Positions 1 through 8,021 of a stretch of DNA of 36,357 nucleotides are shown one piece after another. A program made the translations under genes and the position numbers. The stretch spans positions 6,049-42,405 of the forward strand of contig DEFJ01000011.1 in assembly GCA_002350725.1 (NCBI GenBank), given 5' to 3'. The notes beneath the pieces were generated by a model. The model saw only the letters and a program-made list of their open reading frames with translations. It was not told the DNA's origin and ran no database searches. This stretch comes from Cyanobacteria bacterium UBA2855. Its GTDB lineage: Bacteria > Cyanobacteriota > Vampirovibrionia > Gastranaerophilales > Gastranaerophilaceae. Within the stretch, counting starts at the first letter, position 1. Every line of letters begins with the position of its first letter.

Positions 1-1
1 T

Positions 2-35
2 CCTTTTGTTTCCTCTCGTTGTCGGAAACAAAAGG
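2..35. repeat. Perfect 12-bp inverted repeat at the left edge
   Basis: CCTTTTGTTTCC (2-13) and GGAAACAAAAGG (24-35) are perfect reverse complements separated by 10 bases. The hairpin lies 36 bases beyond the stop of the minus-strand gene that ends at 72, so it could be that gene's terminator. The bases that would show a T-tract are outside the window, so this cannot be decided. Confidence 0.45.
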
Positions 36-71
36 CATTTTGTAGTGTGCGAGCAAACGCAACCCTAGCAG

Positions 72-611
72 CTAATCCTCCGATTCCTGCAAGACAGGCT
101 CCATATCAACATAAGCATTATAATCTATTGAGCCGTATATTATTTTAAATTTTTCTCCGCTTGGGATAAACCCTGCAAAATTTATATCCGGTTGGTCAAA
201 ATCGTCTAGCGTTTCCATTGCTTGAATAGATGCCATCAAAAAATGTCCCTGATATAATTTTAAATATATTTTGTTTTCTATTTTTTCTGCAACAACTTGA
301 TAGTGCCCCGTTGGCAAAACTGCATCATCAGTCAATTTTACAGGACAAGTAACAGATAAAACAGGTAACTCCTTTGGAATTTGATTTATAACTTCTGTTT
401 CATTACTCTGTTGATATGTTTCACCTTTCATTTTTTTAGGCTTCTTATTTCCCTTTTTAGCTTCTATTGCTTTTTTAAAATCCGCATCGGATACAGCTTT
501 GTTGCCATAAAAATTTTGGTCGCCGAAATTATCCCATAAATCGCCATCGGCAAACGCATTATTGCCAAATATAAGAAAACTGACTACAAACAATATAAAA
601 ATCTTCTTCAT
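72..611 (-). CDS. Secreted protein of unknown function
   Basis: This 179-residue protein begins with a lysine pair and a hydrophobic stretch ending in NNAFADG, a good Sec signal peptide with likely cleavage after about residue 21 (Ala-Phe-Ala). The mature part starts with an Asp/Phe/Asn-rich segment, then a Lys-rich low-complexity stretch (about residues 47-63), then a beta-rich C-terminal region with one cysteine. I do not recognise a family. The start ATG is the only sensible one because it opens the signal peptide, although no clear Shine-Dalgarno sequence precedes it. It follows the sigma-factor gene on the same strand but is separated from it by a terminator, so it is probably a separate unit. 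It likely acts in the periplasm or outside the cell. Confidence 0.7.
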   Translation of the reverse strand: MKKIFILFVVSFLIFGNNAFADGDLWDNFGDQNFYGNKAVSDADFKKAIEAKKGNKKPKKMKGETYQQSNETEVINQIPKELPVLSVTCPVKLTDDAVLPTGHYQVVAEKIENKIYLKLYQGHFLMASIQAMETLDDFDQPDINFAGFIPSGEKFKIIYGSIDYNAYVDMEPVLQESED

Positions 612-670
612 ATAGATATATTTAATTATTATTTTAAATTTGTAAACCTACAAATGATTGATACAAAATT

Positions 671-709
671 AAAAAGTGAAAAATCAGCATTTGCGACTTT
701 TCACTTTTT
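671..709 (-). terminator. Rho-independent terminator of the sigma-factor gene
   Basis: AAAAAGTGAAAA (671-682) pairs with TTTTCACTTTTT (698-709) around a 15-base loop. On the minus strand the stem ends in a T-rich run (TTTTTAATTTT), 54 bases after the sigma-factor stop. The A/T-rich flanks make it potentially bidirectional. Confidence 0.7.
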
Positions 710-762
710 TAAATCATATCTTACGAGTTTAACACGAGGAATAAATACTACTTACACAATTT

Positions 763-1677
763 CTATAATATATAAGCCATTAAAACCTCTTGCCCAAGCG
801 AAGAACTTCTCATCTTTTTCAAAGCTCTTAGCTCAGTTTGGCGAATACATTCCTTCGTTACACCATAAATATTCCCTATTTCTTCTAGTGTCATACGAGC
901 AGAATCCCCAATACCGTAGCGCATTCTTACGACATCTTGTTCTCTTTGTTTTAAGGTAGATATTACCATTTCAATATCATCTTGAAGATTCTTTTGTTCA
1001 ATATTTGCCGATACACATTCTTTTTCATCTTCTAAGATATCTGCAACATTAAAATCCCCGCCATCTTGCTTTTCCATACCGCTCTCTATGGAAATTGTCT
1101 TTGTATAAGCTGACAAAAAATTTTCAATTTTATCCGCTGATATATTCATTTTATCAGCAACATCTTTTGTTTTAACTTGAGAATTAGTTTCTTGCTCCAT
1201 TTGTGATTTTAATTTTGAAAACTTGGAAAGAGTTTCCTGAATATATACAGGAATTTTCATGCAATGAGATTGTTCTGAAATAGCTTTGAACATTGATTGT
1301 TTTATCCACCAGCTTGCATAGGTCGCAAATTTATAACCTAATTTGTAATTAAATTTGTCAGCCGCAATCATTAATCCTAAATTTCCTTCTTGAATTAAAT
1401 CAAACATAGGAATTCCGGATGAGTGGATTACTTTTTTAGCCAAACATACAACTAACTTTAAATTTGCTCTTATCAATTGACGTTTTGCATCCTCATCGCC
1501 TTCATGAGCTCTCTTTGCTAAATTTCGCTCTTCTTCGGCACTCAATACGGGGTAATTTGAAAGTTCCGAAATGTACTCACTCAAAAAATTGTCACTTGAA
1601 GCTTCAACTACTTCATACTTTGCCGGATTTGACTTTGATGTAGTCTTTTTAAATTTAATCGGGGCATTTTTACTCAT
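763..1677 (-). CDS. Group-2-like sigma-70 RNA polymerase sigma factor
   Basis: The 304-residue protein has sigma regions 1.2 (about 29-60), 2 (about 64-135), 3 (about 145-225) and 4 (about 232-295), but no region 1.1. Region 2.2 shows FDLIQEGNLGLM (92-103) and region 2.3 shows YKFATYASWWIKQS (115-128), both textbook sigma-70 core-binding and melting motifs. The recognition helix reads VTKECIRQTE, a slightly altered form of the usual VTRERIRQIE. The ATG at 1677 is chosen because AAGGAGGAG lies eight or so bases upstream; a longer frame to 1734 adds only basic residues without an RBS. Lack of region 1.1 and the short length fit a non-essential group 2 sigma factor rather than the main RpoD, as is common in cyanobacteria. 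It is monocistronic, with its own promoter and terminator. Confidence 0.9.
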   Translation of the reverse strand: MSKNAPIKFKKTTSKSNPAKYEVVEASSDNFLSEYISELSNYPVLSAEEERNLAKRAHEGDEDAKRQLIRANLKLVVCLAKKVIHSSGIPMFDLIQEGNLGLMIAADKFNYKLGYKFATYASWWIKQSMFKAISEQSHCMKIPVYIQETLSKFSKLKSQMEQETNSQVKTKDVADKMNISADKIENFLSAYTKTISIESGMEKQDGGDFNVADILEDEKECVSANIEQKNLQDDIEMVISTLKQREQDVVRMRYGIGDSARMTLEEIGNIYGVTKECIRQTELRALKKMRSSSLGQEVLMAYIL

Positions 1678-1751
1678 ACTTAAACTCCTCCTTATTCGCA
1701 CGAATAAGATTTTAAAACTGTAACACGAAGACAAACACTTGATATATAATT

Positions 1752-1784
1752 AGTATATACTATATTATATACTTTTTCAAGTAT
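1752..1784 (-). promoter_or_regulatory. Promoter of the sigma-factor gene with a palindrome over the -35
   Basis: On the minus strand, TTGAAA (1775-1780) and TATACT (1752-1757) are 17 bases apart, a near-consensus sigma-70 promoter. The -35 sits inside the inverted repeat ATACTT-GAAA-AAGTAT (1769-1784). A nearly identical arrangement precedes the ribbon-helix-helix gene at 10946. Confidence 0.6.
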
Positions 1785-1794
1785 TTGTTAAAAT

Positions 1795-1823
1795 TTGTTA
1801 CAAGACTCATAAATTATTATAGT
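1795..1823 (+). promoter_or_regulatory. Likely promoter of the thioredoxin-fold gene
   Basis: TTGTTA (1795-1800) and TATAGT (1818-1823) are separated by 17 bases and lie about 50 bases before the start at 1874. It diverges from the sigma-factor promoter. The call rests on sequence match only. Confidence 0.45.
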
Positions 1824-1873
1824 GGCTTATTAGCTATTTTTATGCTAGTATATTGAGCATGAGGGGGATATTT

Positions 1874-2359
1874 ATGAAGAAAAAATTATTTATAACATTA
1901 GGAATATTTATAATCGTTATGTTAACGTCAGCAGTTACATATGCAGTTGCAACAGGAGTTTTTAAGCCAAAGTACAACAAGCCGTCTGACTACAAAGTTG
2001 GGATTAAATATGAAGAAGCTTTAAAAGGAGATAAGCCGATACTAGCACTGTTCTACGTTGATTGGTGCGGTTACTGTATGAGATTTATGCCAAGTTATAA
2101 AACAATTGAGCCAAAAGTTAAAGAGAATTTTAACGTTGTTATGATAAATGCAGAAGACCCTGCAATGCAAGATTTAGTTAAAGAGGTCAGATTGACCGGC
2201 TACCCTACACTATATATTCTTGATCCGAAATACAATAACCGAGTATTTATAAATCAAGCATTTTATGGCGATATAAAGACGCTTAAAGGGGAGCTTGATA
2301 TGTATGCAAATATAAGAAAGCTTCTTGATGCAGGTGAAAAGTGCGCTGCAGGGAAATAA
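1874..2359 (+). CDS. Membrane-anchored thioredoxin-fold protein
   Basis: This is a 161-residue protein with one N-terminal membrane segment or uncleaved signal (about residues 4-26) followed by a thioredoxin domain on the outer face. The active-site motif WCGYC and the cis-proline loop TGYPTLY are both present, so it should be a functional thiol-disulphide oxidoreductase. Candidate roles are reduction or disulphide exchange of envelope proteins, or cytochrome c maturation; no substrate can be read from the sequence. The ATG at 1874 is preferred because AGGGGG sits six bases upstream, while the in-frame ATG at 1859 lies inside that Shine-Dalgarno region. It appears to be a single-gene unit. 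Confidence 0.85.
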   Translation: MKKKLFITLGIFIIVMLTSAVTYAVATGVFKPKYNKPSDYKVGIKYEEALKGDKPILALFYVDWCGYCMRFMPSYKTIEPKVKENFNVVMINAEDPAMQDLVKEVRLTGYPTLYILDPKYNNRVFINQAFYGDIKTLKGELDMYANIRKLLDAGEKCAAGK

Positions 2360-2378
2360 TTTAAGCATAAAAAAAAGA

Positions 2379-2395
2379 CCTTGAATCTTTCAAGG
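2379..2395 (-). terminator. Small hairpin with T-tract on the minus strand only
   Basis: CCTTGAA (2379-2385) pairs with TTCAAGG (2389-2395) around a three-base loop. Eight As precede it on the plus strand, so a T-tract exists only for minus-strand transcription. Both neighbouring genes are on the plus strand, which makes its role unclear: it may block antisense transcription or protect the 3' end of the upstream mRNA. Confidence 0.4.
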
Positions 2396-2458
2396 CCTAT
2401 CCGTTTAAATAAGAAGAGAGAGCTTTATATTTATATAAAGTCTGATACATTTTAAAAA

Positions 2459-2487
2459 TTGCCATTTTTAATGTCATTTTGTAATAA
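2459..2487 (+). promoter_or_regulatory. Possible folE2 promoter
   Basis: TTGCCA (2459-2464) and TAATAA (2482-2487) are 17 bases apart, 27 bases before the folE2 start, which has AAAGGA as its Shine-Dalgarno sequence. The -10 match is weak. Confidence 0.35.
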
Positions 2488-2513
2488 AACTTTACAATAA
2501 ATAAAGGAAACAA

Positions 2514-3296
2514 ATGAAAGACATACAAAACCTGAAAGACACAAGAAATGTAGATATTCAAAAGGTCGGAATAAACCATATTGAATTGCCGCTTACAATA
2601 GAAAGAAAGAACGAACCGAATCAGATAGTAAGCGGGGAAGCTCGTGTTACGGTTGCTTTGCCAAAAGATTATAAAGGAACGCATATGTCCAGATTTGTCG
2701 AGGTATTAACAGAATGGCAAAACAAAAAATTGCTTGGAATAGACATTAAGGGTTGTCTTGAGGAAATTATAAAAAGACTTAATGCTCAAAGCGGCGAACT
2801 GAAATTTAAGTTTAAATATTTCATAGAGAAAAAATCGCCCGTAACTAATATGCCGGCTCAAATGTGTTATGATTGCTCTTTTAAGGGTATTATAGAAAAC
2901 GGAAGATACAAATTTATACTGGGGGCAAAAGTTCCTGTTACAACGCTATGCCCGTGTTCTAAAGAAATATCTGATAACGGAGCGCACAACCAAAGAGCAC
3001 TAATTTCAGTTAAAATTTCTTATGATGAGGATAAACAGATTTGGTTAGAAGATTTAATTGAGCTTATTGAAAGCTGCGCATCTTGCCCTTTATATCCTCT
3101 GTTAAAAAGAGAAGACGAGAAATTCGTAACGGAAAAAGCCTGGGATAATCCGAAATTTGTTGAGGATGTATTAAGAGATGCTGTTATTAAATTAAGAAAT
3201 CATCCTTTAATCAATGAATTTGAATTAGAGTGTGAGGCATTTGAGAGTATTCATAATCATTCTGCGTGGGCTTATCAAAAAGAAAGCAAAAAGTAA
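2514..3296 (+). CDS. folE2: GTP cyclohydrolase IB (FolE2)
   Basis: FolE2 converts GTP to 7,8-dihydroneopterin triphosphate, the first step to tetrahydrofolate and, through the same product, to queuosine precursors. At 260 residues the protein has the usual family length. Diagnostic motifs are GTHMSRF (55-61), TTLCPCSKEIS (143-153, containing the metal-binding cysteine region), GAHNQR (156-161) and the C-terminal ESIHNHSA (244-251). Type IB enzymes replace the zinc-dependent FolE and can use several divalent metals; in some bacteria they are induced by zinc shortage, but I see no clear Zur site here. The ABC exporter gene begins 24 bases downstream, so the two are probably co-transcribed, although no functional link is obvious. 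Confidence 0.95.
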   Translation: MKDIQNLKDTRNVDIQKVGINHIELPLTIERKNEPNQIVSGEARVTVALPKDYKGTHMSRFVEVLTEWQNKKLLGIDIKGCLEEIIKRLNAQSGELKFKFKYFIEKKSPVTNMPAQMCYDCSFKGIIENGRYKFILGAKVPVTTLCPCSKEISDNGAHNQRALISVKISYDEDKQIWLEDLIELIESCASCPLYPLLKREDEKFVTEKAWDNPKFVEDVLRDAVIKLRNHPLINEFELECEAFESIHNHSAWAYQKESKK

Positions 3297-3320
3297 AACA
3301 AGTAAATAAAAGAGGGATAA

Positions 3321-5135
3321 ATGGAATATAAATTAAAAGATACAACAAGCAAAACGGCATTTGAGTACGGATTGCTGCTGAGACGAATCTATCCGTACAT
3401 AAAATCTGTTATGGGGCGTGCTTTACTGAATCTTATAATTGCTATTCCTCTCGGCTTATTGGATGGGATTGTTGCGCTATCCCTAAAGCCATATCTTGAT
3501 TATGTAGTTAACGGGAACCCGGAACAGACCTGGACTTTTTTAGGGTATACCGTACATCTGCAATCTTGGCTTGCTTTTGTTATACCGTTTGGCATAGTCG
3601 GGTTTGCCCTATTTCAAGGATTACTCAAGTATGCAAGCACATATCTTACTGATTGGACAGGAAATAAGATTTCAAATGCTCTTAAAATAGATTTGTTTAA
3701 AAAATTAACCTCGCTTGATTCAAAATTCTATGACATAAATACCTCAGGATTAGTTTTATCAAGATTTCTTACTGACCCCGAAACGGCTTCAAAAAACATT
3801 ATAAACACCTTAAAATCTTTTATAGCCAGCTTATTTGGGGTATTAGGATTAGTAATAGTTTTACTATACAATTCGTGGCAGTTGGCTATTATAGGAGTTA
3901 CGGTTATGACAATAGCAATTACCCCGGTAACTCTAATAAGAAAAAGAATTAAAAAGGTTTCTAATGCAACAATGGTAGTTGTTGGAGATATGACGACTAA
4001 TTTTAATGAAACATTTTCCGGCAATAAAATAATGACAGCCTACAACTTGCAAGACATTCAAAACAAAAAATTTGAGCATCAAATTAATGAACAATTTAAT
4101 TTGACAATGTCACTTACAAAGCGTGTCGGGTGGATGTCACCAATAATGTACTTTGTATGTTCTATCGGAGTTGCACTTGTTATGGCGTATGGAAACCATT
4201 TAATTTTAACGGGTTCAATGACAGCCGGCAGCTTCGCTTCTTTTGTCACGTCTTTGCTGCTGCTATATAAACCGACAAAAAACTTGGGAAATGATTTAGC
4301 AAATTTACAAACGACTTTTGTTGCAATGAGCAGAGTATTTGAGTTGTTTGAATTAGAACCTGAAATTGAAAATGGCAACAAAAAACTTGAGGACTTAAAA
4401 AATAATATCGAATTTAAAAACATATATTTTGAATACGAAAAAGATGTTCCTGTTTTAAAAAATTTCAACTTGAATGTTTCAAAAAATGAAACCATTGCTC
4501 TTGTTGGAAACTCAGGCGGTGGGAAAAGTACTGTCGTAAGTCTGTTACCAAGATTTTATGACGTTACACAAGGCGAAATCAACATAGATGGCACTAACAT
4601 AAAAGAGTTTGATATTTTCTCACTTAGAGAAAAGATTTCATTTGTATTTCAAGATAATTTTATGTATTCCGGAACTATTAGAGAAAATATTTTGCTGGGC
4701 AATCGGAATGCAACGGATGAAAAAATTGAAAAAGTTGTTAAACTAGCCCATTTAGATGAATTTATTGAAACTCTGGAAAAGGGGTTAGATACTGAACTTG
4801 GAGAACGAGGAACAACACTTTCAGGAGGACAAAGACAACGAGTAGCCATTGCAAGAGCAATGATAAAAGATGCGCCTATCGTAATACTTGATGAAGCAAC
4901 ATCGGCATTGGATAACGAATCAGAGGCAATTGTCCAAAAAGCATTAAATAACCTGATGAAAGACAAAACTGTATTTGTTATTGCACACAGATTGTCAACC
5001 ATTAGTAATGCGGATAGAATAGCCGTTATCCACGATGGGGAACTGGTTGAACTGGGACGACACGAGGATTTAATACAAAATCAAAACGGTTTTTACAAAA
5101 AGCTGTACGATATGCAATTTAAAAATCAAGAATAG
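3321..5135 (+). CDS. MsbA-type ABC exporter, fused membrane and ATPase domains
   Basis: This 604-residue half-transporter has six membrane segments (about residues 30-320) followed by a nucleotide-binding domain (about 362-600). Walker A is GNSGGGKST (396-404), the ABC signature LSGGQ is at 500-504, Walker B VILDEA at 521-526 and the switch histidine at 556, so it should be an active ATPase that works as a homodimer. The overall layout matches the MsbA/lipid-flippase and multidrug exporter group, whose members move lipids, lipid A-like molecules or drugs out of the inner leaflet. The substrate cannot be set from sequence alone. It sits 24 bases after folE2 and 77 bases before a GH13 gene on the same strand. 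Confidence 0.9.
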   Translation: MEYKLKDTTSKTAFEYGLLLRRIYPYIKSVMGRALLNLIIAIPLGLLDGIVALSLKPYLDYVVNGNPEQTWTFLGYTVHLQSWLAFVIPFGIVGFALFQGLLKYASTYLTDWTGNKISNALKIDLFKKLTSLDSKFYDINTSGLVLSRFLTDPETASKNIINTLKSFIASLFGVLGLVIVLLYNSWQLAIIGVTVMTIAITPVTLIRKRIKKVSNATMVVVGDMTTNFNETFSGNKIMTAYNLQDIQNKKFEHQINEQFNLTMSLTKRVGWMSPIMYFVCSIGVALVMAYGNHLILTGSMTAGSFASFVTSLLLLYKPTKNLGNDLANLQTTFVAMSRVFELFELEPEIENGNKKLEDLKNNIEFKNIYFEYEKDVPVLKNFNLNVSKNETIALVGNSGGGKSTVVSLLPRFYDVTQGEINIDGTNIKEFDIFSLREKISFVFQDNFMYSGTIRENILLGNRNATDEKIEKVVKLAHLDEFIETLEKGLDTELGERGTTLSGGQRQRVAIARAMIKDAPIVILDEATSALDNESEAIVQKALNNLMKDKTVFVIAHRLSTISNADRIAVIHDGELVELGRHEDLIQNQNGFYKKLYDMQFKNQE

Positions 5136-5212
5136 TTATTTAATACAACCAATACAATGTAAAATATTTATGATACAATCAGGTTAGGGATGAATTTTAA
5201 CAGGGAGTCATT

Positions 5213-7507
5213 ATGTTTGAATTTTTATTTGGCAAAAAAAATAATAAATGTGAAGAGAAAAAAACGGAACAACTAAACAGAGCATATACAGCGATTAGGA
5301 GCAAATATAATCCTGACAACATTCCGGAAGAACGAAAAAGTTTTCTGAAAGAAAGAATTAATTTATATGGATATCTAAATTATCCTTATGTAAAGGCTTG
5401 CGAAGAAATATCAAACGAAGAAGTTCTTTTTGGGCTTGAAATAAAATGGAAACAAAACGGTATATTTAAAGATGGGAAATTTGAATTTAGTAATGATAAA
5501 ATTAGCGTTCTTGCAAGAAATAACATTAAAAATTCTGATTGGTTTAAAAAGGAAGGTCACGATATCAAGCTAATAAACCTTGCAGGTCTTGGAAATGGCA
5601 ACAAATCAAAAGAACCGGGCAAATTTATGGATTGGCTCCGTCAATTGTTAATATTGCCGACAGGAAATACTGAAAATGGCATCTTTAATACAACAATATA
5701 TTTGATACCTTTTCACCCAAGAGAATTTGGATGCGCATATCTTCCAAGGAGTTCCGAGGTAAGTGAAAAATTATATGATAAGGAAATTGGTGAACTTACA
5801 AAAACTACAGTTAAAGAGCAAGTCAAAATGTTTATTGAGCTTGCACAACTTGCGGGACATCCTGTTATATATGATATTTTACCGCAAACCGGAAGATTTT
5901 CAAAAGCCGTTCTTGCAAATCCTGCTATAGCAAGATGGTTTGACATACCGGAATTAGACAAAAAGATTGTGGAAAAAATTGACGATGTTGCAGAAAACCT
6001 AAAAGGTGCGTACGAAGCAGAAGACGTTGACGTAATAAAAGATATTTACAAGCAAGCTCAAACAGGAAGCACAGGAAATCTTACGGAGCATTATGCGGCA
6101 CTGTTTGAAAAAATGGATAATGAAATGATAGCTTGCAGAAAACAGATTTGCGAAAAAATGTGCGAGAAAGCATCACAAGAAGCGATACAAAAAAGAGTAA
6201 AAGAGATTGTCGCAAAAATTTTAGAAGTAAAGCCAAATCAAAAGCTGACAGAATCTGATATTACAAAGCAAATTGATATTATAAAAGAACTTATTGATAA
6301 TGGGCTATGGCCTGCTCCGGGAGGAGCGTGGTGTTCGGCAGGAGTTCCTGTATACGATAAAATGAGCGAATGTGGCGGATATCCAACATTTAAACATTAT
6401 GATTATAAAGGTGAAGATGTTACACACTTTGCGAATTTGGATTGTCAAACTCCATACTACTTTGTATATCTTGAAAACGGCACATATAATAAGCCTGTAA
6501 TTGAATATTTCATAAAGGCTATGCAAGATTTACAGGAAGAATATAACTTCGACGGATTTAGAGTTGACCACATCGACCACGTTGTCGATACCGTTTCAGA
6601 AGCCGCAGGTGTTCCTATAAGCTATAGAGCACCAAGAGAAGTTTTAAAGCAACTTAATAATGCAATGAAATCAAAAATCCCTTACTTTGCAACTCTTGCC
6701 GAATATATGCTTTGGGATAATTATTACAGGGAATATCATATAGGCATGAATTTTGATCTTCTCTGGGGAAATGATATAGTATCACAGCAAGAAAAGAACC
6801 CTGAAAAAATAACAGAAGATAACCAAACACTTGCAAATTATAATATGGATTTTAAAGAAGGAGCAAGATTATCAATTTTAAAAGCTTATAACAACCAAGA
6901 CGGCGAATTCAGAGAGATTGACCAATATCCGGGACAATTAACAGCCGACGGAGCTATATTTAAATGGGCAAAATACAAACTGCTTCCCGGCGGAAAACTG
7001 GCTCAAAGACCAATGTTATACATTGATGGCGATGAAAGTTTTACAAAAAGAGGCATAGAAGGTGCAATCGGAGAAGAAATTGCTATGGCTAGAGAAGATA
7101 ACTTTGAATTTTTTGAGAAATTTGATGCCATAGACAGATTTGTAAAGCAGCAACACATAATTACTGACGGGGAAGCCAGAATAATTGTACAAGATAAAGA
7201 AGGATTTGTCGCATGGCTGATATCATGCGAACCTCTAAAAAAAGCATTTCTCGTTGTTGCCAATTATAAATATCCGACCGAATTTGTAACAACACCTCTT
7301 GATAATGGACAAAATCAACAAAATTGGATAAAAGGAGCTCCAATATACAAAAAAGAAATAAAACTTCCGACAGACTTCAGAATAACTGCGGAATATGTTT
7401 TCAAAAAAACTCACTATGCCGCACAAAAATGGGAAGGTGAAACCAATGAAATATTTTTTGAGGAGCTAAAACCTGCTGAGTTTAGAATATTCTCACTTGA
7501 AAAATAA
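5213..7507 (+). CDS. Divergent GH13 (alpha-amylase superfamily) enzyme
   Basis: The 764-residue protein carries GH13 catalytic signatures: DGFRVDHIDH (447-456) with D452 as likely nucleophile and H456, and LAEYM with E497 as likely acid/base. The usual first region (DVVxNH) is replaced by YDILPQTGRF (about 223-232) and the usual FxxNHD by YIDGDES (603-609), so it is far from well-known subfamilies. A helical, lysine-rich insertion of roughly 100 residues (about 245-350) breaks the barrel. There is no signal peptide, so it is cytoplasmic and likely acts on glycogen or maltodextrin as a hydrolase or glucanotransferase; the exact reaction is not inferable. GGGAG-like SD (CAGGGAG) lies eight bases before the ATG. 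Confidence 0.75.
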   Translation: MFEFLFGKKNNKCEEKKTEQLNRAYTAIRSKYNPDNIPEERKSFLKERINLYGYLNYPYVKACEEISNEEVLFGLEIKWKQNGIFKDGKFEFSNDKISVLARNNIKNSDWFKKEGHDIKLINLAGLGNGNKSKEPGKFMDWLRQLLILPTGNTENGIFNTTIYLIPFHPREFGCAYLPRSSEVSEKLYDKEIGELTKTTVKEQVKMFIELAQLAGHPVIYDILPQTGRFSKAVLANPAIARWFDIPELDKKIVEKIDDVAENLKGAYEAEDVDVIKDIYKQAQTGSTGNLTEHYAALFEKMDNEMIACRKQICEKMCEKASQEAIQKRVKEIVAKILEVKPNQKLTESDITKQIDIIKELIDNGLWPAPGGAWCSAGVPVYDKMSECGGYPTFKHYDYKGEDVTHFANLDCQTPYYFVYLENGTYNKPVIEYFIKAMQDLQEEYNFDGFRVDHIDHVVDTVSEAAGVPISYRAPREVLKQLNNAMKSKIPYFATLAEYMLWDNYYREYHIGMNFDLLWGNDIVSQQEKNPEKITEDNQTLANYNMDFKEGARLSILKAYNNQDGEFREIDQYPGQLTADGAIFKWAKYKLLPGGKLAQRPMLYIDGDESFTKRGIEGAIGEEIAMAREDNFEFFEKFDAIDRFVKQQHIITDGEARIIVQDKEGFVAWLISCEPLKKAFLVVANYKYPTEFVTTPLDNGQNQQNWIKGAPIYKKEIKLPTDFRITAEYVFKKTHYAAQKWEGETNEIFFEELKPAEFRIFSLEK

Positions 7508-7508
7508 A

Positions 7509-7931
7509 TTATTTTATAGATTTTTTGAAATCTGATACCAGCTTAGGATTACTTTCTGCGTATTTCAGAAAGAAATCAAGTTGCTTTAATAAATTTTCTG
7601 ATACTACATGTTCAATTTTGCAAGCATTATCTGTGGCTTCATCATTATCAAGACCTAACACCTCACTTAAGAACTTTGTTAACAGATTATGACGAAATAT
7701 CACAGATTTGGCGGCTTCCTCACCTTTAGGAGTGATCGTTATTGAGGAATAACGCCCGTAATTTATGTAGCCAAGCTCATTTAGTCTTCTTAAAGCCTCA
7801 CTCACGGAAGCCCTTGAAACACCTAAATCTCTAGAGATATCAATTGCACGAACATTATTATATTTACTCAACCTATTACTTATTACTTCTATATAATCTT
7901 CCAATCCTGATGTAATTTTTAAATCAGTCAT
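7509..7931 (-). CDS. DtxR/MntR-family metal-dependent repressor
   Basis: The 140-residue protein has an N-terminal winged helix (about 8-72, recognition helix SRASVSEALRRL at 39-50) and a metal-binding dimerisation domain, without the SH3 domain of full-length DtxR. Aligning by eye, the metal site is D12, E15, H81, C104, E107 and H108. D12 corresponds to the Asp of manganese-sensing MntR, whereas C104 corresponds to the Cys of iron-sensing DtxR/IdeR, so the metal cannot be assigned safely. The ATG at 7931 is chosen over a GTG two codons earlier because GAGG lies five bases before it. It is divergent from a radical SAM gene, and a possible operator lies between them, suggesting control of that gene and of itself. 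Confidence 0.85.
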   Translation of the reverse strand: MTDLKITSGLEDYIEVISNRLSKYNNVRAIDISRDLGVSRASVSEALRRLNELGYINYGRYSSITITPKGEEAAKSVIFRHNLLTKFLSEVLGLDNDEATDNACKIEHVVSENLLKQLDFFLKYAESNPKLVSDFKKSIK

Positions 7932-7957
7932 ATACACCTCATAATATAAGTAAAACG

Positions 7958-7971
7958 TAAGGCAATCCTAA
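7958..7971. promoter_or_regulatory. Candidate DtxR-family operator
   Basis: TAAGG-CAAT-CCTAA is an imperfect inverted repeat (one mismatch per half-site). Read on the minus strand it begins TTAGGATTGCCTTA, close to the first part of the classic DtxR box. It lies just upstream of the radical SAM promoter and 27 bases before the regulator's own start. Confidence 0.4.
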
Positions 7972-7975
7972 CATT

Positions 7976-8003
7976 TTGTCAAGTAGAATTTTTATTGTAA
8001 AAT
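7976..8003 (+). promoter_or_regulatory. Promoter of the radical SAM gene
   Basis: TTGTCA (7976-7981) and TAAAAT (7998-8003) are 16 bases apart, 18 bases before the TTG start at 8022. The candidate operator ends five bases before the -35. Confidence 0.5.
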
Positions 8004-8021
8004 AATTTTGCAGGGGGAACT

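Noticed and set aside
654..959. Plus-strand frame of 101 codons across the sigma-factor 3' end
   Set aside because: It runs through the terminator stem and is antisense to conserved sigma region 4; no RBS.
2397..2684. Minus-strand frame of 95 codons upstream of and inside folE2
   Set aside because: It overlaps the folE2 start antisense, has low-complexity hydrophobic content and no RBS.
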